From Akanthomyces muscarius (lineage: Eukaryota > Ascomycota > Sordariomycetes > Hypocreales > Cordycipitaceae): 64,000 nt of DNA. The translations under genes were made by a program, and so were the position numbers. Of the stretch, positions 31,338 through 42,697 are shown piece after piece. Within the stretch, counting starts at the first letter, position 1, and each line of letters begins with the position of its first letter. The notes beneath the pieces are model-generated. The model made no database searches. It was given only the letters and a program-made list of their open reading frames with translations, and was not told the origin of the DNA. The stretch spans positions 3,968,001 to 4,032,000 of the forward strand of contig NC_079244.1 in assembly GCF_028009165.1 (NCBI RefSeq), in the 5' to 3' direction.

Positions 31338-32220
31338 GATGATAAAAATGCCTATGGGAGAGAAAGCGTCAGCATATGGTAAGATTGTGAGGATGCAGAC
31401 TCGACGTGTTGGCTGTCAATAATGGTCGGCTCGCGTCAAATTGCGGCTTGAGGAGCAGCACGCAACGAAGGACTGCCTCCATCGGTCGACTCGATTCGTT
31501 CCGCCAGTACGACCCCGTCGAACCGTAGCAGCAAATTGGGCCATACACACCTCACAGGACTCTGACGATAATCGTGTAAATATAGGGATCGGAAACGAAG
31601 GAATTGAACGAAAGAGCGCACGCGGACCGAGCAGGCCTGGTTAAAGGAGTGTGGTAGAGAGCAAAAGACTCTCAGTTGGACGAAGTAGACGGCACGATGA
31701 AGATGCAGAAAGGTGAAGGGAATCGCCAGAGGTAATGGAGACGAAAAAGGAGGAGGTCCAGCAGTTGCTGGGGGGCCGGGGGGCGTGGCCCAGCGTCGAC
31801 GCAGAGAGACGAGGTCCAAACTGTCCAATGGAGGCAGGTGGTGGTTGGTAGCCACGCACAGGGGCACCGCGCTCAGGGGCGTGTGGGGTTTGGAGCGGTG
31901 GATGTGTCGCGTACCTGAATTGCTGAGTTTGGCACCCGGCTGGCAGGCAGTAGCAGCCTGTCATAGGTGCAGTCGGCAGCCACCAACCCGGCCGGGTGCA
32001 AGGGTGTCAGGGGCGTGCGCGTGGTGCCTGGGAGATTATCAGCCACCAGCCCGTATTACCCAGTAATTGCAGCGTCGCAGTGGCATGCTTCGGCAGGAAA
32101 CGTGCTATTTTAGGGTTGGGCCTATAACTCTTTGGGCAATCACTGGTAGGTACTTGCCCCCTTATAATTGCGCTGCCATACTGACACACCCACTGTAGAC
32201 CCGTGGGTGGTTTGGGTGCC

Positions 32221-32253
32221 CTCGCTCTTGCCTCGCTCTTGCCTCGCTCTTGG
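32221..32253. repeat. 11-bp tandem repeat, three copies
   Basis: CTCGCTCTTGC is repeated three times head to tail; the third copy has one changed base at its end. It lies in the 6.6-kb gene-free region. Confidence 0.9.
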
Positions 32254-35200
32254 AAGGGGGTGGCCCATCTCGTACGGCGCGTCGCCCCAAATGCCAGTGC
32301 CAACAGTGTTGACAAAGCCTCACAACAACAGCCGACTGCTACAAATTCGCGGCATTCGACAGCGCTCCCATACACACTTGCACTGATCTGCACTGTTATA
32401 GTACCATAGAGACGATATGACTTGTAGTGCTCCGTAGAGTGATTGGCAGCAGAACACCTAGCTAAACCCTGACTTATTCCTCTGTGCTCTCGCCGGGTCT
32501 GTTACGCAGGTTTTGTGCAGCCTTACGCCGTAGCACAAGCTGTACCTTTGACAGTCGCCATGATTACGTGACTGGAAGGTCGGCCTGTGTTGCTGTTGGT
32601 GGTCAAGCCATGGGTGCACAAGAGAAACATTGAGCGTTCGCCTGCATTGCTTGACAGGATACTTGGTTGTCATCGTACCTTTTCAGCACGACCCGACTGA
32701 AGCTAGCGACAACGTTGAACACAAAAAGTTGACAACCTACGAATATTAACTCCGTATCCGTACACGAGCAACAATTTGGTAGGCACAGGCCTATTGCTAG
32801 TATTGAGTATGCTGGCGCAAAGGATACTAGTAGTGTTGGTACTGGTAGTGTGTCGGTGCATGGGGTTAAAAATCGTTTGTCCCTTGCACTATTGAGTCCT
32901 TTCCATGATCCATGGCCAGTTACATTTTTTAATGCTTACATAGTATTGTCTGGTATTAGTGCAGCAGAGGCTACCACTGCAGTCGTTGCGCTTGGTGGCA
33001 GGGAGGCACGGGGCAGTGCCACTGGCGAGGGGCGTGAGGGAGAGAACTCAATCGTGGCACAGTCGAGCGACTGTACTGTGTCTGATGATTACATTCCTGC
33101 TTTCCGGGCCGGAAACGCGGTGCTGAGCACGCAAAAGACATCCAGGTCTCAACGCCATCAGTACTTGTTTTAGGTTTCCATGATCTGTACCCGAATTACT
33201 GCGCTGTATCCGTGCAGCTGCCCACGCTATCGACCTACGCCAAACCTCCAGAAAATCTCCCTTCGTCAGGAAAAATGGGCTTCAAGCAAGTAATTTAGAT
33301 AATTGCCTCGCGGTTAATCGTACCCCCTTGCTCCGTGCTCGATGTCAATATTGCAAAGCAGCTAGCTCGACGCTAACTTCTCCGTTGGATGATCCTCGTA
33401 AAATAATGGGCTCATCCCTGCCCAATCAGTCGCTCTCCAGCTCATCTGAAACAGCCCACACAGTTCTGTGCTCCTGATCGTATCCCGAGCAGCAATCGCA
33501 ATTTAGACACCGAAGGCTTGGGGAACCCTTATAAGATGCACTCGCATATTGTCCTGGTTGCCGCCGATTCTCTCTTCACCATGAGGTGCATCTTGCCGGA
33601 ATCAGCCGCATTGACAGATATCATTTGTTCTTTCTCTGCCATCGTCAATTTTGCTTTTCGGCGAACAGGGTTATTGGTCTGCGGTTCTAGCCCGCAACGC
33701 TGTCCTTGGCGCCAATATTTTCAGTCTGAAATTGGACGGTCCAGACTACCATGCCCAAGACATCGACCTCGGTGTCAAATTTCCTCATTCATGAACCGCA
33801 CCAGTACCAGTAAAAGCTAGCGCAACTCATAACATCACCGCAGCGGCGTGTGTAGAGTTGGCAGGGGGCCCATGAACTCCAACTGATGAGTTGGGTGAAG
33901 ACAATTTGGCCTCTCCATACTGGTAGGGATGGATCCCTAGGCGGACGGCCGTCGTCTCCTTGCTGCCATGGTTCATTACCAAGGCGCCAATTGATAATGG
34001 CGGTATTTTTTCTTTCTTTTTCTACTGAGTACCTCATTCTACGAAGAACGCACCTTCTCACCACTCGAAAGGATGCGGCGAAGCTTGCTGAAATCGCAAG
34101 CCTGCGAGGCCGAGTCCTCCGACGAAATGCGGTCTCCGGAACGCCTGCTTTGTCAACTGCTCCAAGTCAAAATACAAGTGAAACCCGCAGCAGAGCATGC
34201 AAGCATATTAATCTTGCAACCGATGCTTTTTTTTTCTTCCCTCCACCGTCGGCAGCCGGTGCCGACTCACAACAGGAACAGTGTCAATGTCTCATTTTGC
34301 GCGCCCCACGGCCGCGCCATCATCGATCAGCTATTCTACTGTTCAAAGCTTCGTCACTTGACAACGAAGACAAGCTGGGACGATTGGTCGCTGTCCAGCC
34401 AAATTGCTCTTTGGATGTCCGATATCTTGGAAAGCTAAGTCGGCCAACTCCGTGGTGAATTTTGTCATTTTGCTGCGCCGACACCTTTCCGTTCTCTTAC
34501 ACATTCTCGTTTTCGTACAACTTTCGTCGTGTAGCGTAGCTCGGGTCGAGGCACCTGCGTCCGGGCTAACAAGCTACACCTATCCAGCATGACCGCAGTC
34601 GCCATCATGGAAGTAGGAAAAGTAATCGAAAGCTGTTCAGCGGCGGCGCCACCCAGCCTTGTCACCCTTTCCGCCTCGATTTGCCTTAGGATGTACTGTC
34701 GTTTTCAGGGACACTGATTTGGGGGCTACTGATAATGGCACTGATGGGTCCCCGTTTTCGAACGAACACCCTCCATCTTTGGGACATTTCGCACGAGGGT
34801 CTTTCATTAAACTGCTTAGTCGATCCCACCTCGGCGATCCCTTCAGGGAATCAAGCGGCTGTTTGCCAATGCATCGAGAGATCAACAGCTCGTCGTTATG
34901 CTCCGGTTGTTCCTGATACATTTTCCTGCCCAGGCAAAGGTCCCAGGCAAGACGCTCAGGCCCGGCTCGCTTGAACGCGTCCCAAAACCGGCTTTGGGGC
35001 GTGATAACGAGACCCTGTTTTTTCTCTGCCTGCCGATCTCATACGTGGGGAGCTTGGAGACGACAACTTCTTTCGCGCGTCATGTTTTACGCTGAATTTG
35101 GTGCCTCCATTGGTCAGCTGACTCGTAGACACTCGCAGAGAACCCCGAAAGCTCTCAAATCGGACAAAGCAATGAGCTTGGGCTTAGCTCTACTATCTGG

Positions 35201-36734
35201 CTTAGAAACGCGGCAGGAACCGCTTTCTTTTCCACCACTCCGGTAAAACCTTCAGCCAACGGATTTGGGCCGGCACACCGTCAGCGCATTGTGACCACTA
35301 GCCCAGAACTGTCTAGTACAAGTATCAGCTCTGGCGGTCCTTGATGCACCATGTCACTCCCCGTCATAGTGCCTCAAGGTTCAGCACATCAATAGCGCGG
35401 CGTCGACTATCCAGTCAGTTGGGTCTTGAAAGTTGCGAGAAAAGCAAGGAAAGGGTTAGTGCAGCGATTGCTCCACTGAGCTCAGGGATACGAGTCTCGA
35501 AGACCAAGTCGATGGCCGTCAGTGGCTGGCTGGCAGCAGCTTCATCCGAGTGGGGGGCGCATATCGACTACGTCATCGCATCACCACACGGTAGACAAGA
35601 CAGCTCGTGTAATATAGGAACTGGGCAAGCTGCATAATGGCACCATAAACTGGAGTCGCTTCGTTGTTCCATTTGGAATTTTGACCGTTTGATGCTGCGT
35701 GGCTGCTAGTTGGCATTGATGGCTTGCGGGACCCGATCCATAACGTTTCTGGGAGAACATAGTAGTCCGGGACATACCTGATGCCATCCAGGCAGCCTTG
35801 TTTGATTATAAACAAATAGTGCCAACCGCATCTGCCAACCGCGTAGCAATAATGGTCTCTGGAAGAATGGAAACGGCTGAATTGCATCGCGGTAGCAGAG
35901 CGCAAATCATGGAGCAGCAACACATGCATGATGGCAGCGGAACGTCATGCGTTCTTCTTGATTTGAAGTTGCTGCGCAACAACGGCAACTGAGCATATGA
36001 AGTTTGGGTTACGATCAATGACGAGCCTGTCTGCGGAGTGGCGGCACAGCATCCTTGGATAGGTAGGATGTTGGGCGTAGGAGAGCAGCTACCCAGTGCC
36101 AATGGTAAAGTTCTTGGGCTAGGCCCTTGTTAACTTCCTTGAGCCATTGCGTTGAAAGCTACCTGTTACTAATGCAGCCCTCATTTGAGGTGTAGATCAC
36201 CAACAAGTAATGTTGTTAACCTGCAGTCGAGCTGGGCAAGCCGGGAATGGACGACGAAACTCAAACACGGCATCGCTTGTCCCTTCATGGTAGGGGCTGT
36301 GCGCTGAGCGGTTGATGTCTTTACCAGTCCAGCCTCGCCAGCATGGTTTGAATTTGGCAGCCTCGCCGGTTGCTCGCAAGCCCTTCCAGCCACAACTGTA
36401 GCGCCGGCCAGGAACAGTGGCGACCATGTCCACAATTGGCCCTGCTGATGCCGGTGCTAGGCTGGGGTCAGCAGCGCGCTATGCCTATTGCTCGCCTGGC
36501 GCAGATGTTTGTTCGAGTTTGGCCCACTGACTGCGCCTCAGGCTGGACGCGCGGCGGAATAAGAGCCAGGAGCGCAAAGTGTGTTTTGCAACAGGCGGAA
36601 ATATATTGCTGTGTATATTTACACGTCTATGGCGATGTGAGCAAGAGATTCTCTAGAAGAAGAAAGTGCACATCTTCTGGTCTCTTTTACCCGGCAGTCT
36701 TACCGGTCGTCGAGGCGCACCGCACCAGCGCGAC

Positions 36735-36768
36735 AGGTAGGTAGGTAGGTAGGTACCTACCTAGGTAG
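36735..36768. repeat. GGTA/TACC simple repeat forming a palindrome
   Basis: Four or more consecutive GGTA units run into TACCTACCTAGG. The half-sites are inverted, so the whole can fold as a hairpin. It is the longest example of a motif found in many intergenic positions of the window. Confidence 0.9.
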
Positions 36769-37981
36769 TCATCTCATAGGCCAATGCAAAGGGTAAACAC
36801 GGATAGCTGGCTAGTACTGTAGTTATCTGCGCCACAGGAGGCATTGCCCTGTTGAGCGAGTCGGCACGCAGCCTAAAAAAAACCGTGTCATTGACGACGA
36901 CAACCACACAGGTTTGTCAGTCTGGAAAGGCAACGGTCCTGGTGAGTGGACGGACGGGCAGTGCAGTTGGAGTGGGCCACGACCACTGGCCCTCAGCCAC
37001 GTTCGGTAGTAAAAGCGAAGATTCCTGCAACTAAGCAACTAGTTGGCTTGAGGCAACTACCCGAGTAACTGCTACAAGCCGAGAGAGTCGGACAACAACG
37101 GCGCCACTATCCAGCGGGTCAGTAGATATGATTTGCAGTAAATACAAGACACAGAAAGCTCCGAGGCTTCTTGCGACTGTAACGGCGACGCATTTTCGGT
37201 TGTATCTGAAGATTGCAGCAGCGTTTTGGTCTTGCGGTGGAAAGGTAGCAGGTACCACCTTACCTATGTGCCCACCTCTGCCGGCGGCCGCCAATGCGTG
37301 AAGCGGTTCAGACCAACAAGAACTGGTGAGCAAGCGCAATCATAGACTTCGCGCATTTGAGAAATACATCCGTGCTTGGAATCCAAGGGCCTATCATGGC
37401 GCACAGCACTTCTTCGACCCCCCCGGCACTTTTCACAGGCTTCTTACTACGCTGCCGTTGCTTGTGTTGCGCTGCGCTCATGAGTGACGTCCCACCCCAG
37501 CCCGCCCCCCAGCTCTCGCAGCCGCCAGCCCTGCTTAGCGTTTGCCCAGCACCCAGCCCCGGTAACCGTCACCTTTTCTTCCTCCTCCCCATCGTCACTA
37601 TAATTGTTGCTTTTCACCTACATCCTACGCGCCACTATCCGTCATCTTGTTCGACGTCTCTTTCCCATTGCCCACCCATCGACCCTAACTCGATTCCTCA
37701 TCTTGGTTGCCGCTGCTTGTACGTGTTGCCACTGCAACTTCGCCCTTTTCTCTCACGTGCATTCCGTGCGCGAGTCAACCAGTAGGCAAAAAAAATCAGA
37801 CATCCACCACCAGCTCTCGCCACGTTCATCAGCCACACGTTCGTTTCGCTTCACCCGGAAAACACTCTCAAACGGGTAGACGACATGCCCGCTTGATGTC
37901 ACGCTCTGACGTCTGCCACTTGAATGCTTCCCGCGCTTCCTCTTTCTGTTCCGCCGTACTGTTTTCTCCCACTTGAGTCTT

Positions 37982-39715
37982 ATGGCATCAGCCGGAGGAG
38001 ACATTGACGCCACCTCTGCTCTTTCCACCACGCTTCACCCCCAGAGCCCTCTGCCCGACGCTCCCCCATCTGGTCTGGTTGCCCGGGCAGGCACCAAGCG
38101 ACAGCGCGATCACGATTTTCCAGTTCCGTCATCACCATCTGGCCAAGTCGATACTTTCGAATCGCCTGCCAAAGCCGCTCGCATCGCCTTGGCCCGCGTT
38201 CACTCTCCCGTACAATTGACCGGCGCAGCAGCTCTGGAGGACCTACGCCAGCGACGGCTCCAAGAACGAGACGGTCCTATAATACCACCGCCAACCACGG
38301 AGAACCCGAAATACAAAGCCCTGACCTCACTCATGTCGAGCGGAATCGAACCAATGAGCCGTCCTACGGACGCGCCCCAATTCGCACCTACGGCGGACAT
38401 GGAGCCAGCGGCCAAGGCGGCGAGTGCCCTCGCTGCTGCCGCCAATAGTGCTTCCCGCCTGGAAGAGAATGCCACGGATGCCGCCTCTGAGCAAGCATCG
38501 AATACTACTGCGCCACAACTAGTCGCCAGTCCAGGCCCCATGGAAGTCGATGACGGGAAGCATCTCTCCCCCGAGCATGTTGATGGCCAGGAAGAGCGCC
38601 ATCAGTCCGGCTCGATGCCTTATCCCAGCTCGTCTTTCACTGCTCCTCATCTCGGCGAAAACCACAGAGGAATGACATACCCTCTCCCATCACCTGTCCA
38701 AGGCTCGCCAACGTCTTCTGGCACAAAAAAGCACAGGTGCCCTTACTGCAACACGGAGTTCACGAGACATCATAACCTCAAGAGCCACTTGCTTACGCAT
38801 AGCCAAGAGAAGCCCTTTGTCTGTACCCAATGTCAAATGCGCTTCCGTCGTTTGCACGATCTCAAGCGTCATGGCAAACTTCATACTGGAGAGAAGCCTC
38901 ACATCTGTCCTAAATGTGATCGCAAGTTTGCGAGGGGTGATGCTCTGGCGAGACATGCAAAGGGGGCTGGCGGCTGCGCCGGTCGACGATTCAGCATGGG
39001 CAGCTTCGCCGACGGGGATGAAATGGACGGCAGTTTAGCCGAAGCCGATGATTCTGCAATGTCCGGCATGACCTACGACCACCCTGAGGAGGACGAGCTG
39101 CGCCGGCAAAGTCTTCCTAGTGGCGGCCATCAGCCTGATCAATATTCGGCGCAATCGCGCACATATCCTCCATCGGGACCTCGACCTGCCGCCAACATGG
39201 CTGGTGGACTATACCCACCCAATGCGAGCCAAACACAGTCGAGCAACAGCACAGCTTCGTCAATTCCTAATAGCATGGGCACGACCCGCACTGTAAATAC
39301 AAGCGTCTCGTCCGCTGCCGCGGGCGCTGGAAACACCGGCTTGTACTCTCAGAACACCATGACGGAGAGTCCCAAAGCTTTGAGTCCCGCGCTTCCAACT
39401 CACGAATCGGCTGCTCCTGGTCGCCCTCGGTCTCCTCAACAAAGCCAGCAAGCACAGCCTGCGCGGCGTCCATCACCACCCCTCGGGCAGAGACCAAAGT
39501 TGCCAGCCTTATCTCATCCTAGCTTCCAAGGGCCGCCACCATCAGCGGGATTTAATCACACAAGATCCCCAGCAGAGTCTAACATGTTTGCCCAGAGCGA
39601 TCCAAGTGTCTGGGCTTATGTCCAGTCCATGGAAGAAAAAATCAAGGGCTTAGTCGAAGAGGTTGATACCCTCAAGAAACGTGTTGAAGTCCTTGAGGCT
39701 GGCGGTAGCCATTGA
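37982..39715 (+). CDS. Three-zinc-finger C2H2-type DNA-binding protein
   Basis: A 577-residue probable transcription factor. A basic stretch (GTKRQRDHD) near residue 35 may be a nuclear signal. Three fingers lie at about 251-340: two classical C2H2 (CPYC..HLLTH and CTQC..HGKLH) linked by (T/S)QEKP and TGEKP, and a third with CPKC..H followed six residues later by Cys in place of the final His (HAKGAGGC), so a C2HC finger. The rest is Ser/Pro/Ala/Gln-rich and disordered; the last 35 residues (EEKIKGLVEEVDTLKKRVEV) form a heptad-repeat coiled coil suited to dimerisation. I cannot assign an ortholog. The start chosen is the first ATG (MASAGGDID) after a 600-bp pyrimidine-rich leader. Confidence 0.88.
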   Translation: MASAGGDIDATSALSTTLHPQSPLPDAPPSGLVARAGTKRQRDHDFPVPSSPSGQVDTFESPAKAARIALARVHSPVQLTGAAALEDLRQRRLQERDGPIIPPPTTENPKYKALTSLMSSGIEPMSRPTDAPQFAPTADMEPAAKAASALAAAANSASRLEENATDAASEQASNTTAPQLVASPGPMEVDDGKHLSPEHVDGQEERHQSGSMPYPSSSFTAPHLGENHRGMTYPLPSPVQGSPTSSGTKKHRCPYCNTEFTRHHNLKSHLLTHSQEKPFVCTQCQMRFRRLHDLKRHGKLHTGEKPHICPKCDRKFARGDALARHAKGAGGCAGRRFSMGSFADGDEMDGSLAEADDSAMSGMTYDHPEEDELRRQSLPSGGHQPDQYSAQSRTYPPSGPRPAANMAGGLYPPNASQTQSSNSTASSIPNSMGTTRTVNTSVSSAAAGAGNTGLYSQNTMTESPKALSPALPTHESAAPGRPRSPQQSQQAQPARRPSPPLGQRPKLPALSHPSFQGPPPSAGFNHTRSPAESNMFAQSDPSVWAYVQSMEEKIKGLVEEVDTLKKRVEVLEAGGSH

Positions 39716-40572
39716 ACTAGATGTCTTGACTAATCGCTGGCTTATATTCGTTTATTTACATGCAAACAAAAGCAACTAAGTGGGCTTGACAACCTACATT
39801 TATTCAACACAGGAAGAAGGCACGTTTGAAGAATGGGAAAACGGCGTTACAGGATGATGGTTTGATTTGACAGTGAAGTCTGTGTTGCTCTCCTGCACAA
39901 AGTCCAGGAACAACGAACCAGACGTTCTATTTCTTCACGATTGATTTTACATCTTGTATTATATATGTTGCTGCTACCGTTCTTGCGAATTTATTCTCGC
40001 TCAGAACAGGTCAGGCAGAGTATAGCTGAAATGTTGACATTCATTCGTCTGCCTATTGGTTCGAAAGCGCCATCAACTCGTAGAAACGCATCATGATTCT
40101 TCATCCAAGCATCGTATGTCACGAAATAGAGCAGATATCATCGGCTTGTTGCCTGCAAAGATATGTGGCTGCGTACATTCACCAGCACCGGTTGCACGTG
40201 CTAGCTCACTGGCTGCCAACGTAATTGCTGCCCGTACCCAGCTCACTCAGCGCCGTCAACTAATGCGGCTAAAAGGAGTCGAAGACGGCGAGAAAAAAAT
40301 TGCAAGTTCTCCAGCTTTATTATCCCGGTCGTTCAGGGTATTAATCCAGCGAATTACTTTGACGCTACGGGTTAAAACGTTGCACAACAACCGACAGGGC
40401 AACGGCGACCCTGTGTAGAGAGTTCTTCGCACATCGCACTGCGCCTCGTGACGTTACCAGCCACCCACCCCTCATCGCCGCCGAGACGTCTGCGCTCGTC
40501 CCTCTGTCTGCACCGTCTGCTGCCCGTCTACTACAGTCGCAGCTCCATTCAGGGGAGATTCCGTGGAACAAA
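39716..40572. other. Intergenic, zinc-finger gene to acyltransferase gene
   Basis: About 0.86 kb containing the 3' flank of the zinc-finger gene and the promoter of the acyltransferase. No further coding exon is evident. Confidence 0.55.
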
Positions 40573-42118
40573 ATGGCAAGCGCATTAATGGGCTTGCCCG
40601 CAAGCGGTGCGTATCCTCGGCGCTTCTAGCCCGCCGGAGGCTGTTCCATGTTTTGCGCCGGCGTCAGCGACAGACCGTCGCTTGATGGCGATCGCACTCG
40701 GCGCTGGGAGTCTACATTCGAAACGAATATGCTGACTTTTATTATGGCGAATAGCTGCAAATGAAGACTTTGAGAAAGTTCAAGTTGTTCCTCAGCCGGA
40801 AAACAATAGTGTATTGGTATGTTCAGGCCTGTCGCCGGTTTATCGCAGTTACTTGCCTAACTCGAGACGACAGAACAAGGGTGACACCGCGTCGGCTGTG
40901 GTCCATGAAAGTGCGACAAAGATAAACGGTGGAGCGAATGGCATCGATGGACCTGCAACAAACGGCGACTCGAAATCGTACGCGGACGCCGCCCGGCCGG
41001 CTGTCAATGGCGTCGAGCCGACTAGGACGAAATACCCGACTCTTAGGAGCGAGAAATCGCTCAGGAACAGCGAGGTAACTGCATGGAAGGCTGGTGGCAT
41101 CCGTTTCGCGCCTTTGCGGGTGCCTTTGCGCCGTCGGCTTCAAACGGCAGCTGTGCTCTTCCACTGCATGTCCATTGTCGTCCTGATCTCTATGTTCTGG
41201 TTCACCTGCGCCAATCCTCTCATGTGGCCGATCCTGATTCCATACCTGTTACATCTGACCTTTTCCGCGGCAGCCGTGGATGGAAAATTGTCCTATCGCT
41301 CTGAATACCTGCGTTCCTTGCCGCTATGGAGGCTCTTCGCAGGATACTTTCCCATTCGTCTGCACAAAACTTTCGATCTTGACCCCAAGAGGCGGTACAT
41401 CCTCGGATATCATCCACATGGTATTATTTCTCATGGCGCTTGGTGTTCTTTCGCGACGAATGCCCTTGGCTTCAGAGAAAAGTTTCCGGGCATTACCAAC
41501 AGCATCCTGACTCTGGACTCCAACTTTCGCATTCCACTTTACAGAGACTGGATCCTGGCCATGGGTGTTCGATCTGTCTCTAAGGAATCTATTCGCAATC
41601 TGCTGAGCAAAGGCGGACCCAAAAATGACGGTCAGGGCCGTGCCGTTACCATTGTCATTGGAGGCGCTCGCGAGTCCCTTGAGGCACAACCCGGTACCCT
41701 CCGTTTGATTCTGAAAGGTCGCAAAGGCTTCATTAAAATGGCACTTCGCAGCGGTGCTGACCTTGTTCCTGTGATTGGTTTTGGCGAAAACGATCTCTAC
41801 GACCAGCTCAGTCCGAAGACTCACCCTCTTGTGCACAAGCTTCAGATGTTCACTCTTAAGGTCTTCAAGTTCACTTTGCCAGCCCTCCATGGACGCGGCC
41901 TTCTTAACTATGATGTCGGACTCATGCCTTATCGTCGACCTGTCAATGTCGTCATCGGCAAGCCAGTCAGAGTGCATTCCAGTCCTGGCCATCAGCCCAC
42001 GTCAGACGAAATTGATTATTACCATGAGCTATATGTTCAGGAATTGGAGAACCTTTGGGCGACTTACAAGGATGACTTTGTTCCTGGCCGGGTAAGCGAA
42101 CTAGAGATTGTAAGTTAA
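40573..42118 (+). CDS. Diacylglycerol O-acyltransferase 2 family enzyme
   Basis: Makes triacylglycerol from diacylglycerol and acyl-CoA at the ER and lipid-droplet surface (DGAT2 family). I reconstruct three exons, 40573..40606, 40755..40816 and 40874..42118, giving 446 residues. The main exon has no ATG before residue ~130, which demands upstream exons; the proposed ones give MASALMGLPASAANEDFEKV. Intron 1 (148 nt, GTGCGT donor, CTGAC branch) and intron 2 (57 nt, GTATGT donor, in phase and stop-free) are inferred. Two hydrophobic helices (about 128-165) precede the catalytic GYHPHG motif (about residue 211), then the LYRDWILAMG and VIGGARESL segments and the FGENDLYDQL region. The domain call is firm; the 5' exons are moderate. 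Other DGAT2-family acyltransferases remain possible. Confidence 0.87.
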
Positions 42119-42697
42119 TCGAAGCCGCGGTGGAATTGGAGTGATCACTTAATGCTGGAGTTGCAAGGCTACGACAATTTTGTGAGTTATCTTTATGAAT
42201 GCATTAGCAAGACAATAGCACCATAAACTATTGCAGACTACTGGAGTAAAAAAACATAGGCCTTCCGAATGCCGGAGCACTTGTGTCAACTCTCCTATCT
42301 TGTATTACGCACGGGTTTGAGGAGTATGCCCCTATTGCATTCTCCGCTTACACTTTTTAGCCATAATTTAGAGCTGTCAACTTATCCAACATTCGTCAGA
42401 ACCCCTGTAAAATATGTTTCAAGTTATAAGTGTCACCACGATGGCTAAAACTCCTTTACAAATAGAAACGGTTACTAGGGCATGTCAGAGAACGTCCCTC
42501 AGCCGCGTACGTAAAGTGGTGTCACATGACACCGCGTGAGGATCGCTCGGGGCTGCGCGCGTGTGCAATCTGGGGGCCGCTTCACTCAACGCCACAGCCA
42601 TCTGGAGAGCCAGTCAATCTGCGAATGGCAGTGCTTGGGAGAGTTGGCTGATATTTCATGTTCTCTTACAGCATTAGTTGACGCGTACGAGTAAAAA
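42119..42697. other. Intergenic, acyltransferase gene to APN1
   Basis: About 0.58 kb with 3' flank and APN1 promoter. AT-rich in the first half. No gene seen. Confidence 0.55.

Larger units (their letters stand above)
31338..37981. other. 6.6 kb gene-free region upstream of zinc-finger and SUN genes
   Basis: The longest empty stretch in the window. Many frames of 60-190 codons exist on both strands, but none shows protein-like composition, domains or plausible intron joins. It contains a triplicated 11-mer (32221-32253), a TAGGTA/TACCTA cluster (36735-36768), and a pyrimidine-rich segment (37400-37980) next to the zinc-finger start, fitting a long 5' leader. No transposon ends or terminal inverted repeats were spotted. 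Confidence 0.5.

Noticed and set aside
33886..34458. 190-codon plus-strand frame
   Set aside because: No domain or hydrophobic pattern; a poly-T stretch encodes the Phe run. Likely chance.
31338..37981. Transposon or RIP-degraded repeat
   Set aside because: No terminal inverted repeat, target-site duplication, reverse-transcriptase or transposase remnant was seen, and base composition looks similar to other intergenic DNA.
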